From positions 62,001 to 126,000 of the forward strand of contig NZ_JADPKS010000046.1 in the NCBI RefSeq assembly GCF_023074175.1: a stretch of DNA of 64,000 nt, written 5' to 3'. Origin of the DNA: Bradyrhizobium sp. 139. Its GTDB lineage: Bacteria > Pseudomonadota > Alphaproteobacteria > Rhizobiales > Xanthobacteraceae. Under the pieces are notes generated by a model that saw only the letters and a list, made by a program, of their open reading frames with translations, searched no databases and was not told the DNA's origin. Position 1 is the stretch's first letter. Every line of letters begins with the position of its first letter. The translations under genes and the position numbers were made by a program. This document shows positions 27,285-36,960 of this stretch, piece after piece.

Positions 27285-28247
27285 CTAACCAAGCCCGCTA
27301 CGTGGATTGTAGGGGTGCTGGTCCCGCCACTTCTCCATCAATGCCTCAAGCTCGGCGTCGTTCCCGTCCGGTAGCATAATCCTGATGGTGATGAAGAGAT
27401 CCCCGGTTCCGCCTGCTTTTGGTAATCCCTTGCCCTTGAGGCGGAAGGTCCGGCCGCTGGAAGTGTTTTTCGGGACCGACAGTTCCACGGCATTGCCGAG
27501 GGTAGGCACGCGGACTTTGCCGCCGAGCACCGCCTCATAGAGCGTGACCGGCAGGTCGATCCTGAGGTCGGCGCCCTCGATCTTGAAGAACGGATGCGGC
27601 GCGATGCTGATCGTGATCAGGAGATCGCCCGGCGGATGGCCCTGAGCGCTTTCGCCCTGCCCTCGCAGCCGGATCTGCTGGCCCTCGGTGACGCCGGCCG
27701 GAATCTTGACGTTGAGCTCCTTGCCGTTCGGTAGCCGGACGCGCTTCTCGCCGCCCTTGACCGACTCCTCCAGCGAGACGGTCATGGCGACGTTCACGTC
27801 GAGATCGAGCCCGATCCCGCCGGTGTCGAATTCGAACTGGGCACCGCCGCCGGCCCCGGGTCGCGCACCGCGCGTCCCGCCGCCGAACATGCTGTTGAGA
27901 ATGTCCTCGAACGCGCCGGCGCCCTGGCCAGGGCCGCCGCCGCCGCGGAACGTATAGCTCTCGAACCCGCCGGGACCCGCGCGCCCGCGCGGGCCGCCGC
28001 CGCCCGGAAAACCCTGGAAGCGCGGCTTGCCGTGCGCATCGATCTCGCCGCGGTCGAACTGCTTGCGCTTGTCCTCGTCGCCAAGGATCTCGTTAGCCGT
28101 ATTGAGCTCAGCGAAGCGGTCGGCGGCCTTCGGGTCGTCCTTGTTGCTGTCGGGATGGTGCTTCTTGGCAAGCTTGCGATAGGCGCTCTTGATCGCGGCA
28201 GCGCTGGCGCTCCGCGGCACCCCCAAGACCTCATAGGGGTCGCGCAT
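27285..28247 (-). CDS. DnaJ-type co-chaperone without zinc finger (CbpA-like)
   Basis: The 320-residue protein opens with a J domain (1-70) bearing HPD in [13 protein letters not shown], needed to stimulate DnaK ATPase. A Gly/Phe-rich linker (about 78-135) follows, then two C-terminal substrate-binding barrels ([20 protein letters not shown] and [17 protein letters not shown]). The cysteine-rich zinc domain of DnaJ is absent, so it is the CbpA/DnaJ type II form. AAGGAG precedes the ATG. Confidence 0.92.
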   Translation of the reverse strand: MRDPYEVLGVPRSASAAAIKSAYRKLAKKHHPDSNKDDPKAADRFAELNTANEILGDEDKRKQFDRGEIDAHGKPRFQGFPGGGGPRGRAGPGGFESYTFRGGGGPGQGAGAFEDILNSMFGGGTRGARPGAGGGAQFEFDTGGIGLDLDVNVAMTVSLEESVKGGEKRVRLPNGKELNVKIPAGVTEGQQIRLRGQGESAQGHPPGDLLITISIAPHPFFKIEGADLRIDLPVTLYEAVLGGKVRVPTLGNAVELSVPKNTSSGRTFRLKGKGLPKAGGTGDLFITIRIMLPDGNDAELEALMEKWRDQHPYNPRSGLG

Positions 28248-28356
28248 TCGTCACGTCTCCTTTAAGAAATCGAACTGTTCAAAGGGCTCCCCGCCCCATC
28301 TGCACGTCATGTGGGAGGCGAGTGGCATTTTTGCAACTACCCCGCGGAGCCGATTC

Positions 28357-28785
28357 CTAGCTCCGCCACGGCTTTAACGTATGAATCTCCCAACGGCCAC
28401 GGCTACCTTGGCAGCCGGCGCCCTGAAGCCAGCTTTCGGTGTTGCCGTTGACATAGCTCGCCAGGAAGTCGCGGCACTTGCGACCGTCCTCGGCGGCGTA
28501 GGACTGCGCGATCGGGGTCACCGAACCGCGCGCGCCGGTCTCTGGATTTTCCCAGTGCTGGCTGGAATCGTTGTCGCCCTGGCTCAGGATGTCGGAGGCG
28601 GCGTTGCGGGCGAAAGCGAGATCGGTCTCGGTCGGTGCTGCTTCCTTTGCCGGCCGCGCAATCGAGCCGGTGAGGTCGTTGTCGTCGGCCTTGGCATACG
28701 CACTGCTCTCACTGCGGGAAAAGCTGCAACCGCCGGCGCCGAGCCCGATCAGAACCATTGTCATCACAAAGCCGGACGGCCGCAT
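28357..28785 (-). CDS. Surface lipoprotein (RT0821/Lpp0805-like)
   Basis: The 142-residue protein has a lipoprotein signal with lipobox LGAGGC at residues 15-20. A Ser/Asp-rich stretch follows, then a C-terminal domain SYAAEDGRKCRDFLASYV...GAGCQGSRGRWEIHTL with a conserved Cys pair, like rickettsial 17-kDa-type surface antigens. The start is set so the signal peptide opens the protein; an upstream frame extension overlaps the divergent pdxH promoter. Its role is unknown. Confidence 0.8.
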   Translation of the reverse strand: MRPSGFVMTMVLIGLGAGGCSFSRSESSAYAKADDNDLTGSIARPAKEAAPTETDLAFARNAASDILSQGDNDSSQHWENPETGARGSVTPIAQSYAAEDGRKCRDFLASYVNGNTESWLQGAGCQGSRGRWEIHTLKPWRS

Positions 28786-28877
28786 CGCCAATAGGCCAAC
28801 GCGTCCCCATGCCCTATATAGGGCGGTAGCGGACAACAACGCGTTTTGGGCCGCAGGACGCAACTCGGACTCCGGAC

Positions 28878-29519
28878 ATGACCGACACGACCACAATGAA
28901 ACACCAGGCACCCTTAACATCCGGTGATTTCACCGCCGCCGACGAACCTTTTGCGCTGTTCGAGGCCTGGCTGAACGAGGCGATCAAGAGCGAGCCGAAC
29001 GATCCGAACGCCATGGCACTCGCAACAGTCGACGCGGATGGGCTGCCCGACGTGCGCATGGTGCTGATGAAGGGCTTCGATACCGAGGGTTTCGTCTTCT
29101 ACAGCCACATCGCGAGCCAGAAGGGCCGCGAACTCGCCGCAAATCCTAAGGCGGCGTTACTTTTTCACTGGAAGTCGCTGCGCCGTCAGGTCCGCATCCG
29201 CGGCAACGTGACGCCGGTGAGCGACGCCGAGGCCGACGCCTATTTCGCCACCCGTCCCAAGCAGGCGCAGATCGGCGCCTGGGCCAGCAAGCAGTCGCAG
29301 CCGCTTGAAAGCCGCTTCGCCTTCGAGCAGGCCATCGCCAAGGTCGCCGCCAAGCACGTCATCGGCGAGGTGCCGCGGCCGCCGGGCTGGAGCGGCTGGC
29401 GTATCACGCCGTCGCGCATCGAATTCTGGCACGACCGCCCATTCCGCCTGCACGACCGCATCGAATTTCGCCATGACGCGGCCGGCCGGAAGTGGTCCAA
29501 GACGCGGATGTATCCTTAA
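28878..29519 (+). CDS. pdxH: Pyridoxamine 5'-phosphate oxidase
   Basis: The 213-residue flavoenzyme makes pyridoxal 5'-phosphate from PNP or PMP. The family signatures are [34 protein letters not shown] (FMN/PLP binding), [18 protein letters not shown] and the C-terminal [25 protein letters not shown]. It is divergent from the lipoprotein gene and followed 44 bases later by an SDR gene. Confidence 0.96.
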   Translation: MTDTTTMKHQAPLTSGDFTAADEPFALFEAWLNEAIKSEPNDPNAMALATVDADGLPDVRMVLMKGFDTEGFVFYSHIASQKGRELAANPKAALLFHWKSLRRQVRIRGNVTPVSDAEADAYFATRPKQAQIGAWASKQSQPLESRFAFEQAIAKVAAKHVIGEVPRPPGWSGWRITPSRIEFWHDRPFRLHDRIEFRHDAAGRKWSKTRMYP

Positions 29520-29563
29520 GCCTTATCCTGAGCCTTGCCTTGAATCTTGGGCCGACCTGAAAG

Positions 29564-30319
29564 ATGTCCATGCCGCATTCCAATGCGCCGCGCCGCACGC
29601 TGCTCTTGACCGGAGCCAGCCGCGGCATCGGCCACGCCACCGTGATCCGCTTCTCGTCGGCGGGCTGGCGTGTCATCACCTGCTCGCGGCATCCCTTCCC
29701 CGAGGACTGCCCCTGGGACGCGGGCCCCGAGGATCACATCCAGGTCGACCTCGGCAATCCCCAGGACACCGCACGCGCGATCTCGGACATCCGCAACCGG
29801 CTCGAAGGCGGCATGCTCCATGCGCTGGTCAACAACGCCGCGATCTCGCCGAAGGGCGCCGGCGGCTCGAGGCTCGGTTCGGTCGACACCGACCTCGACA
29901 CTTGGACGCATGTGTTCCACGTCAACTTCTTTGCGCCGATCATGATGGCGCGCGGGCTAATCGAGGAATTGAAGGCGGCCAAGGGCTCGGTGGTGAACGT
30001 CACCTCGATCGCAGGCTCGCGCGTGCATCCCTTCGCAGGCGCGGCCTACGCCACCTCGAAGGCCGCACTCGCATCCTTGACGCGCGAGATGGCCTCCGAC
30101 TTCGGCCGCATCGGCGTGCGCGTCAACGCGATCGCGCCGGGCGAGATCGACACCTCGATCCTGTCACCGGGCACCGAGAAGATCGTGGAGCAGCAGATTC
30201 CGATGCATCGCCTCGGCACGCCGGACGAGGTCGCCAAGATCATCTACGTGCTGTGCACGGAAACATCGTCCTACGTGAATGGCGCCGAGATCCACATCAA
30301 CGGCGGGCAGCACGTGTAG
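29564..30319 (+). CDS. SDR family oxidoreductase
   Basis: The 251-residue short-chain dehydrogenase has the cofactor motif TGASRGIGHAT (16-26), the NNAA segment, and the active-site YATSKAALA (Tyr-x3-Lys) after a Ser in VTSIAGS. An Arg after the glycine motif (SRHPFPED) hints at NADP preference. The substrate is unknown. It probably shares a transcript with pdxH. Confidence 0.9.
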   Translation: MSMPHSNAPRRTLLLTGASRGIGHATVIRFSSAGWRVITCSRHPFPEDCPWDAGPEDHIQVDLGNPQDTARAISDIRNRLEGGMLHALVNNAAISPKGAGGSRLGSVDTDLDTWTHVFHVNFFAPIMMARGLIEELKAAKGSVVNVTSIAGSRVHPFAGAAYATSKAALASLTREMASDFGRIGVRVNAIAPGEIDTSILSPGTEKIVEQQIPMHRLGTPDEVAKIIYVLCTETSSYVNGAEIHINGGQHV

Positions 30320-30327
30320 TTTCTCGT

Positions 30328-30414
30328 CGTCATTGCAAGCGAAGCAAAGCAATCAAGACTGCCTCCACCGAGACAGTCTGGATTTGCTTCGTCGCTTCGC
30401 TCCTCGCAATGACG
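30328..30414. repeat. Palindromic intergenic repeat, family C
   Basis: The element starts CGTCATTGCAAGCGAAGC and ends GCTCCTCGCAATGACG, with complementary inner arms (GAAGCAAAGCAATCAAGAC and GTCTGGATTTGCTTCGTC). This is the CGTCATTGCGAGC...GCAATGACG type of dispersed repeat. It follows the SDR stop by eight bases. Confidence 0.8.
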
Positions 30415-30497
30415 GAACTGGAAACAACGCTACGGAAGCAAGGCGATCCAGACAAAGCCGCCGCAAGACCTGGATCGCCCGCCCTTTCTTCCGTTCC

Positions 30498-30716
30498 TCA
30501 ATCGATTCGAATCCGACGCGACCGTTCGCGCAGCCGCGGAGCGGCCACGTTCAATGCAGTCGAGCAGTCGTCGTCGTTCTCACCGTCGAGCAGCGGAGCA
30601 CCACAGTGCCGGCACATGCGTGCCGACATCGACGACGCCTTGCCGCTCGCCAGGACATGACGATAGTTCGCCAGATCGATGACATTGCGGGGCGACGTTA
30701 TGTGTTTTTCAACCAT
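30498..30716 (-). CDS. Small protein with a CxxC pair
   Basis: The 72-residue protein has a GAGGA ribosome site just before the ATG. It contains CRHCGAPLLDGENDDDCS, a short zinc-ribbon-like knuckle with a third downstream cysteine, within an otherwise polar and basic sequence (RLRERSRRIRID at the end). I recognise no family. It may bind metal or nucleic acid. Confidence 0.55.
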   Translation of the reverse strand: MVEKHITSPRNVIDLANYRHVLASGKASSMSARMCRHCGAPLLDGENDDDCSTALNVAAPRLRERSRRIRID

Positions 30717-30902
30717 GGCTGTTCCTCGCGGCTAACACGCTGCTTATCGCAGACAAGTTTCGCGCAAACGTTCAGCCCACCGCTCAAATTTTACCGGAGG
30801 AATTGGGGCGGCGCGCACCCATCACCGCGCGGCCTCAATCCCGCTCTATTCTGCGACACCAAGCACCATGTCTCCGCGACTGGCGTAAGGTCTCGGTAGC
30901 TA

Positions 30903-31880
30903 TTACAGCCACTTCTTCCACTTGAAGATCCAATACGGGACGATGGCCGCGATTAGCATCAACACCAGCGCGAACGGATAACCGTGCGCCCATTCGAGTT
31001 CCGGCATCGCCTTGAAGTTCATGCCGTAGATCGAGGCGATCAGCGTCGGCGGCATCAGGACAACGGCCATGACCGAAAACAGCTTGATGATATTGTTCTG
31101 CTCGAGATTGACGACGCCGAGCATGGCGTCCAGCACGAAGGTGATCTTGCTGGAGAGATAGGAGGCGTGATCGGTCAGCGAGACGACGTCCCGCTGCATC
31201 GTCTTGAGCTGCTCGCGCATATCCTTCGACCATTTCACGCCTTCCACCACGGCCGAAAGGAAGGCGACGACGCGGCCGATCGAGACCAGGCTCTCGCGGA
31301 CCTTGGAGGTCAAGTCGCCCTTGCGGCCGATCGAAATCAGGATCTGGGAGTATTGCTTGGCGTGGCCGTGGCGCTCGCTCTCGGGCTCGAAGATGTCGTG
31401 TGAGACCTGGTCGATCTCGGCGCCGCAGCGCTCCAGAATGTCAGCGCAGCGGTCGATCACGGCGTCCAGGAGCTCCATCAGCACCATTTCGCCGGTGACG
31501 GCCGGCGTGCAGGAGCGGGCGAGCTTGGCCTCGACCAGGGCGAACGGCTTCGGCAGGTCGTAGCGCACCGTCACCAGGCGATGGTCGCCGAGGATGAAGG
31601 TCACCGCCGTGGTCCGGGGCATGTCGGTATCGGAGTGGCACATCAGCGTCGCGGTCATGTAACGCGCGCCGTTCTCGATATAGAGGCGGCTGGAGATCTC
31701 GATCTCCTGCATGTCTTCCCGGGTCGGAATGGCGATGCCGGCCAGCCGTTCCACCGCCTTGTCCTCGGCCGCGGTCGGATTGACCAGGTCGATCCAGACC
31801 GCGCTCTCCGGCAGCGCCGTGAGATCCTCGATGACAGCCTTCTTGAGGGAGGTCTCGGAGGGAACAAATACCGAAAACAT
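30903..31880 (-). CDS. corA: CorA-family divalent-cation transporter
   Basis: The 325-residue protein has a cytosolic N-terminal domain with long helices and two C-terminal membrane helices. The selectivity signature YGMNF lies at the end of the first (IASIYGMNFKAMPEL) and the C-terminus is short and basic (FKWKKWL). It should form pentamers carrying Mg2+ (or Co2+/Ni2+). The start used is the ATG with GGAG six bases upstream; a TTG two codons earlier is weaker. Confidence 0.92.
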   Translation of the reverse strand: MFSVFVPSETSLKKAVIEDLTALPESAVWIDLVNPTAAEDKAVERLAGIAIPTREDMQEIEISSRLYIENGARYMTATLMCHSDTDMPRTTAVTFILGDHRLVTVRYDLPKPFALVEAKLARSCTPAVTGEMVLMELLDAVIDRCADILERCGAEIDQVSHDIFEPESERHGHAKQYSQILISIGRKGDLTSKVRESLVSIGRVVAFLSAVVEGVKWSKDMREQLKTMQRDVVSLTDHASYLSSKITFVLDAMLGVVNLEQNNIIKLFSVMAVVLMPPTLIASIYGMNFKAMPELEWAHGYPFALVLMLIAAIVPYWIFKWKKWL

Positions 31881-32216
31881 GAACAACTCCAGAGAACCTG
31901 CGACAGAATGACAGCGTTTAGCGCGATTCTGACAAGCTCATGATGACAACCACATTAACGGAGCGTTGGCATTTGTGGCGACGCCGCAGCTCAACTGTGG
32001 CACGTAATCGACAGATTCGCGCGCTTTGCCCAAAAATCGGCTCTGGGTCGCAAAAATTGCGGCAGAAAAGCCACAGATAGGGTGTGGCAGCGCGGGAAAA
32101 GCTTCGAAACGCTGGAATTGTGGCAGATTTCAACGATAATGGGACCAACGGGAATCGTGGAATTTGGGCTGACTCAAGCCCTACGCAAGCTTGTTGTTGT
32201 CGATTGGAACCAAATC
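31881..32216. other. Divergent promoter region with a cluster of TGTGGC hexamers
   Basis: The 336 bases between the divergent corA and L,D-transpeptidase genes hold four direct TGTGGC hexamers (starting 31974, 31996, 32083 and 32119) and one inverted copy (GCCACA at 32070). No coding frame or RNA fold is seen. The hexamers could be activator sites. Confidence 0.5.
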
Positions 32217-32903
32217 ATGTCGTTGCTGAAAGTTACGCTGGGTATTTTGGCCGCTGGCCTGATGCTGTCGGGCTGCATGCAGGCCACGCATTTTGAGGCG
32301 ACCGACACCAAGACCTTCAAGCCGAAGGACAAGGAACTCCTCGCCAAGGTCCGGTACGAGAACACCCCGGTGGCTGAGCCGTTCCGCCGCGCCATCGTCG
32401 ATTACCACCGCAAGGAATCGCCGGGCTCGATCGTGGTCGATTCCGATAACCACTATCTCTATTGGGTGATGGATGGCGGCAAGGCGATCCGCTACGGCAT
32501 CACCGTCGGCGAAGAAGCCATGGCGTGGTCGGGCATTGCCAAGGTCGGCAGCATGACCGAGTGGCCGGCCTGGCATCCGACACCGGGCGAGATTTCGCGA
32601 CTGGGCGTGCCGACCTTCGTCGCGCCGGGTCCGGACAATCCGATGGGCTCCCGCGCGATGTATCTCTACTCGGGCGGCAAGGACACGCTGTTCCGCATTC
32701 ACGGCACCAACCAGCCGGAATATATCGGCGCCTCAATCTCGTCGGGCTGCATCCGCCTGACCAACGAGGACGCGATCGACCTCTACAGCCGCGTCAAGGT
32801 CGGCACCATCGTCGTGGTGCTCGAGCCGAAGCACGGCGACTCGCCTTACAATTCGCGCCTCGCGCTCGGCGGCAGCGGAACTGGCCAAGCGGGCAGCTTC
32901 TGA
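32217..32903 (+). CDS. L,D-transpeptidase lipoprotein (YkuD domain)
   Basis: The 228-residue protein has a lipobox (LMLSGC, Cys20), then a YkuD catalytic domain. The active-site motif is IHGTN (His162) and SSGCIRL (Cys178 nucleophile). It should form 3-3 peptidoglycan cross-links or attach proteins to peptidoglycan, and rhizobia have many such enzymes. The start is set at the signal peptide; frame extension upstream lies inside the TGTGGC region. A strong terminator follows 23 bases after the stop. Confidence 0.93.
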   Translation: MSLLKVTLGILAAGLMLSGCMQATHFEATDTKTFKPKDKELLAKVRYENTPVAEPFRRAIVDYHRKESPGSIVVDSDNHYLYWVMDGGKAIRYGITVGEEAMAWSGIAKVGSMTEWPAWHPTPGEISRLGVPTFVAPGPDNPMGSRAMYLYSGGKDTLFRIHGTNQPEYIGASISSGCIRLTNEDAIDLYSRVKVGTIVVVLEPKHGDSPYNSRLALGGSGTGQAGSF

Positions 32904-32926
32904 TCGCCTCCTGCTCTTAGACATCC

Positions 32927-32955
32927 AAAAGCGCTGGTTTCACCGGCGCTTTTTT
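32927..32955. terminator. Intrinsic terminator between convergent genes
   Basis: An 11-bp stem AAAAGCGCTGG/CCGGCGCTTTT (one T-G pair) with loop TTTCA ends in five T residues on the forward strand. It terminates the L,D-transpeptidase transcript. The stem overlaps the last codons of the convergent extensin-like gene, which may use it in reverse. Confidence 0.85.
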
Positions 32956-34037
32956 GTTGCCGGCTTGTGCGACTGGGCTTTGTTGCCGGCGGCCGACTTG
33001 TCCGCAGGCGCAGGGGATTTCTGCGCCGCCTCGCCATCAGCTCCATCCCTTGCCTCGGGCTTGGCTGCGACCTCGCGCGGCGGCGCTTCCTCGGGCCGCT
33101 CCGCCGGCAGCAGCGGAGCGACCTGCGGCAGCGGATCCCAGACATTCCACTGGCAGATCCGGTAGTCGTTGCGCCGCTGCGCCAGGTCGAGATGGATGTG
33201 GTCCTCGTGGTACCAGTCCGAGCCCGGGCCGAGCACGGTGGAAAAGCGTGCGCAGACCGAATGCAGCACGCGCTCGCGCACGTCGCGCGACATGCTGCGG
33301 TCGGTCAGGCCGATCGACTGTCCGTTGCCAAGCTTGATGGCGCGGACGTCGAGCGCGTTGGCCTTGCCGTGCTCGGACAGCATCGCCCCCAGGACGCGGT
33401 TACGGCCTCGGCATTCGAAGCTGTCGAAATTGTCGAGATCGCTGATGGTCGAGCCGAGGCTCGCAGCCAGGGGCACCATGTCGTTGCGCACCCAATCGGC
33501 GATCGCGGACGCCATGGTGCAGCGGAGGATTGCCGCCGGCTTGACCGCTACCTTGCGCTTGTCCCGCAGCACGATGGCCTCGAGCCGCACCAGATCCTCG
33601 CCGCCGCAGGCACCGGGGCCGCGGATATCCGGGATCGAGGGCGCGATCGCGATCTCCTCGGTCAGCGCAAGGCGGCAGGCCGAGGGCTGCTTCTCAGGCG
33701 GCGGCGCGGCCTCGGCCGGCTTGTTGGCGCCGGGCTTATCCGGAGAAGGCTTGTCGGCAGAAGGCTTGCCTCCAGTCTCCGGTGCGGCCTCGTCTGACGC
33801 TTTGGGCGCCTCCTCCGGGCGGGGTTTCGGTAGCGGGATCTTGGCAGAATGAGCCGTCGCGCGCGGCAGTGGTGCGACAATGCCAAAGATATCCAGCGGG
33901 GCAGCATGTTTTCGCGCCTCTGCCCTCTCCGCCAGCGTGAGCGACAGCCCGAGCGCGGCGGTAACCATTGCCGCGCCGGCGGACATATAGCCGCGACAAG
34001 ACCATTTGCGGCGAAACTCCGGCAGGCTAAAACTCAT
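32940..34037 (-). CDS. Extensin-like domain protein
   Basis: The 365-residue product has a membrane/signal segment near residues 18-40. A Pro/Lys/Ala-rich linker (about 60-115, repeats of KPSADKPSPDKPGANKP type) follows, then an extensin-like C-terminal domain with cysteines (CRLALTEE, GPGACGGEDLV, CTMASAIADW, SFECRGRN). EHGKANALDV and WYHEDHIHLDL resemble the metal-binding motifs of peptidoglycan DD/LD-endopeptidases of the LAS type. A second Lys/Pro/Ala-rich tail ends the protein. It likely works in the periplasm on the cell wall, beside the L,D-transpeptidase gene. Confidence 0.82.
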   Translation of the reverse strand: MSFSLPEFRRKWSCRGYMSAGAAMVTAALGLSLTLAERAEARKHAAPLDIFGIVAPLPRATAHSAKIPLPKPRPEEAPKASDEAAPETGGKPSADKPSPDKPGANKPAEAAPPPEKQPSACRLALTEEIAIAPSIPDIRGPGACGGEDLVRLEAIVLRDKRKVAVKPAAILRCTMASAIADWVRNDMVPLAASLGSTISDLDNFDSFECRGRNRVLGAMLSEHGKANALDVRAIKLGNGQSIGLTDRSMSRDVRERVLHSVCARFSTVLGPGSDWYHEDHIHLDLAQRRNDYRICQWNVWDPLPQVAPLLPAERPEEAPPREVAAKPEARDGADGEAAQKSPAPADKSAAGNKAQSHKPATKKRR

Positions 34038-34102
34038 GACAATTCTTTGGCCCAGCGCTGAGAGCGACAACCCGCCCAGCGAATTCTCGGAGGAACGATC
34101 GA

Positions 34103-35731
34103 ATGCTTGGTTTGATGCAAGATTGGCCCCTGCTCTGCCACCGAATCATCGAACACGCCGCCAGGATTCATGGCAAGCAGGAGGTCGTGACGCGATCGGT
34201 CGAGGGCCCGATCCATCGCACCACCTATGGCGAAATCCACAAGCGCGCGCTCAAGGTCTCGCAAGTGCTGGAGCGCGACGCCATCAAGCTCGGCGACCGT
34301 GTCGCAACGATCGCCTGGAACACCTGGCGCCATCTCGAGGTCTGGTACGGCATCATGGGGATCGGCGCCATCTGCCATACCGTCAATCCTCGCCTTTTCC
34401 CCGAGCAGATCGCCTGGATCATCAACCACGCGCAGGACCGCATCGTGATGACCGACATCACCTTCGTTCCGGTCCTGGAGAAGATCGCCGACAAGCTGCC
34501 AAGCGTGGAACGCTACGTCGTGCTCACCGACAAGGCGCACATGCCGCAAACCACGCTGAAGAATGTGGTTGCCTACGAGGACTGGATCGCGGAGGCCGAC
34601 GGCAAATTCAAATGGAAGGACTTTGACGAGAACACGGCAGCCGCGATGTGCTACACGTCGGGCACCACGGGCGATCCGAAGGGTGTGCTGTATTCGCATC
34701 GCTCCAACGTGCTGCACGCGCTGATGGCCAACAATGTCGATGCGCTCGGCACCAGCGCGTCCGAGACAATGCTGCCGGTGGTGCCGCTGTTCCATGCCAA
34801 TAGCTGGGGCATCGCCTTCTCGGCCCCCTCGCAAGGCACCAAGCTGGTGATGCCCGGCGCCAAGCTCGACGGCGCCTCCGTCTATGAGCTGCTCTCGACC
34901 GAGAAGGTGACGCACACTGCGGGGGTGCCCACCGTGTGGCTGATGCTGCTCCAGCACATGGCCGCCAACAATCTGAAGCTGCCGGACCTGAAGATGGTGA
35001 TCTGCGGCGGCTCGGCGATGCCGCGCTCGATGATCAAGGCCTTCCTCGACATGGGCTCAAACGTGCGTCACGCCTGGGGCATGACCGAGATGAGCCCGAT
35101 CGGCAGCGTCGCGGCGCTGAAGCCGCCGTTCCAGAATGCGACGGGCGATGCGCGGCTCGACGTACTCCAGATGCAGGGCTATGCGCCCTTCGCGGTGGAG
35201 ATGAAGATCACCGACGATGCCGGCAAGGAGCTGCCTTGGGACGGCAAGACCTTTGGCCGCCTCAAGGTCTCCGGCCCCGCCGTCGCCAACGCCTATTACC
35301 GCGTCGACGCCAACATCGTCGACGAAGAAGGCTTCTTCGACACCGGCGACGTCGCGACCATCGACGAGGCCGGCTATATGCGGATCACCGACCGCTCCAA
35401 GGACGTGATCAAGTCCGGCGGCGAATGGATCTCCTCGATCGACCTGGAAAACCTCGCGATTGGCCACCCCGCCGTGGCAGAGGCCGCGGTGATCGGCATT
35501 TACCACCCCAAATGGGACGAGCGCCCGCTCCTGATCGTGCAGCTCAAGCAGGGCCAGCAGGCCACGCGCGAGGACATCCTCAAATTTATGGACGGCAAGA
35601 TCGCCAAATGGTGGATGCCCGACGACGTGGCTTTCGTCGATGGCATCCCGCATACGGCGACCGGCAAGATCCTGAAGACGGCGCTGCGCGACCAGTTCAA
35701 GGATTACCGCTTCCCGAACGCGGCGGCATAG
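34103..35731 (+). CDS. Fatty-acid/3-methylthiopropionyl-CoA ligase-type AMP-forming synthetase
   Basis: The 542-residue ANL enzyme has the ATP-binding motif [12 protein letters not shown] (about 185-196), the AMP motif WGMTEMSP and the hinge [21 protein letters not shown] with the catalytic Lys near the C-terminus (TATGKILKT). This subfamily includes DmdB (3-methylmercaptopropionate-CoA ligase) as well as medium-chain fatty-acid ligases, so the substrate is not settled. CGGAGGA precedes the ATG. A DmdC-like dehydrogenase lies at the start of the window but is 30 kb away. Confidence 0.9.
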   Translation: MLGLMQDWPLLCHRIIEHAARIHGKQEVVTRSVEGPIHRTTYGEIHKRALKVSQVLERDAIKLGDRVATIAWNTWRHLEVWYGIMGIGAICHTVNPRLFPEQIAWIINHAQDRIVMTDITFVPVLEKIADKLPSVERYVVLTDKAHMPQTTLKNVVAYEDWIAEADGKFKWKDFDENTAAAMCYTSGTTGDPKGVLYSHRSNVLHALMANNVDALGTSASETMLPVVPLFHANSWGIAFSAPSQGTKLVMPGAKLDGASVYELLSTEKVTHTAGVPTVWLMLLQHMAANNLKLPDLKMVICGGSAMPRSMIKAFLDMGSNVRHAWGMTEMSPIGSVAALKPPFQNATGDARLDVLQMQGYAPFAVEMKITDDAGKELPWDGKTFGRLKVSGPAVANAYYRVDANIVDEEGFFDTGDVATIDEAGYMRITDRSKDVIKSGGEWISSIDLENLAIGHPAVAEAAVIGIYHPKWDERPLLIVQLKQGQQATREDILKFMDGKIAKWWMPDDVAFVDGIPHTATGKILKTALRDQFKDYRFPNAAA

Positions 35732-35743
35732 GGCCACCCCAGA

Positions 35744-35861
35744 CGTCATGCCCCGGGGCAGAAGCGCGAAGCGCGTCTTCGCGCTAGATGTCCCGGGCAC
35801 CCAGGTCCTGACCTCAAGAAAGAGAGCCGTGGCTGGCCGGGTCAAGCCTGGCCATGACGAC
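35744..35861. repeat. Palindromic intergenic repeat, family B (second copy)
   Basis: It starts CGTCATGCCCCGGGG and ends CCTGGCCATGACGA, with inner GCGAAGCGCGTCTTCGCGC forming its own hairpin. Its translation would extend the next frame upstream, and I used this to reject that extension. Confidence 0.7.
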
Positions 35862-35969
35862 AAGAGGGTGGCGGAACCCTTGAATTTGCCACCGGGCCGT
35901 GGTCTCAACGCCCCATCGTCGCGCCAAACCGGCCGGCACCGCCCCAAACCCCGGCAGAACTCAACCCCG

Positions 35970-36824
35970 ATGGCCCGCAGGTTTTCCGCTCCCTATCAGT
36001 CGGAGTCCGTGTCAAGCCTCGCCACGTGGGCGCGTAATCTGGCCGTGTTCGCGGTCGTGGCGGTGGTGGTCTCGATCGTCATCGTCCGCTTCGACTTCCT
36101 GGAGATGAAGCCGGCGCTGATGACTTTTTTCGGCGGGCTCGCGATCGCCGGCCTCTCGATTCTGTTCGGGCTCGCAGGCTTTGCCGCGATCTGGCAGAAC
36201 GGCTCGCGCGGCATGGCGCGCATCCTGCTCGCCTTCCTCATCGCCGGCGCGATTCTCGCTTATCCCGCTTATCTCAGCCTGCAATACCGCAAGCTGCCGC
36301 CGATCCACGACATCACCACCAACCCGATCGATCCGCCGCGCTTCGACGCGCTGGCGCACGTGCGCACCGGCGATGGCACCAACACCGCCGTCTACACCGG
36401 CCTCTATTCGGCGGAGCAGCAGCGCCAGTTCTATCCCGACATCGAGCCGATCGAGCTGGATATTCCGGTCGATCGGGCCTATGCGATCGCGCGCCAGCTC
36501 GTCATCAAGCGCAAATGGCTCGTCATCGACGAGCGCGAGCCGCAGCCGCCGCGCCGCATCGGCCGCATCGAGGCGGTGGCACGGACGCCGATCATGGGGT
36601 TCCGCGAGGACATCGCGATCCGGATCGTGCCCGACGGTGACGATTCCCGCGTCGATATCCGCTCGGCCTCGCGCTATTTCGAGAGCGACCTCGGCAGCAA
36701 CGCCGCGCGCGTGAAAAAATTCATCGACGACCTCAACACCGCCGCCGATGCCGACGCGCTGAAACCGGTGAAGAAGACGCCGGTGGCGCCCCAGAAGGTA
36801 CCGGCGAAGACGGTGAAGAAATAA
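35970..36824 (+). CDS. DUF1499 membrane protein
   Basis: The 284-residue protein has three hydrophobic helices near the N-terminus (about 20-110: AVFAVVAVVVSIVIVRF, ALMTFFGGLAIAGLSILFGL and the next). A DUF1499 domain follows (DRAYAIARQLVIKRKWLVI, ARTPIMGFREDIAIRIVPDG, VDIRSASRYFESDLGSNAARV). The C-terminal tail is Lys/Pro-rich. The function of the domain is unknown. The start avoids 74 codons that translate repeat DNA. Confidence 0.82.
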   Translation: MARRFSAPYQSESVSSLATWARNLAVFAVVAVVVSIVIVRFDFLEMKPALMTFFGGLAIAGLSILFGLAGFAAIWQNGSRGMARILLAFLIAGAILAYPAYLSLQYRKLPPIHDITTNPIDPPRFDALAHVRTGDGTNTAVYTGLYSAEQQRQFYPDIEPIELDIPVDRAYAIARQLVIKRKWLVIDEREPQPPRRIGRIEAVARTPIMGFREDIAIRIVPDGDDSRVDIRSASRYFESDLGSNAARVKKFIDDLNTAADADALKPVKKTPVAPQKVPAKTVKK

Positions 36825-36832
36825 GCCCCGCC

Positions 36833-36956
36833 GTCATTCCGGGGCGCGCGTCAGCGCGAGCCCGGAATCCATCGGGCCGCAGCGTTCGTGGATGAATGGA
36901 TTCTCTGATGCGCAATGCGCATCATAGTTCGCCGCTTCGCAGCGCCCCGGAATAAC
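36833..36956. repeat. Palindromic intergenic repeat, family A (second copy)
   Basis: The outer arms GTCATTCCGGGGC and GCGCCCCGGAATAAC and the inner GCGAGCCCGGAATCCAT are shared with the copy at 4854. The right inner arm is interrupted by another small palindrome, GATGCGCAATGCGCATC, suggesting a nested insertion. Confidence 0.8.
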
Positions 36957-36960
36957 AAAG

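Noticed and set aside
31996..32012. Sigma-54 promoter (TGGCAC element)
   Set aside because: TGGCAC is present but no TTGC lies at the required -12 distance.
745..35731. A DMSP demethylation/degradation (dmd) operon
   Set aside because: DmdC-like and DmdB-like genes exist but lie 32 kb apart with unrelated genes between, and no dmdA or dmdD is recognised.
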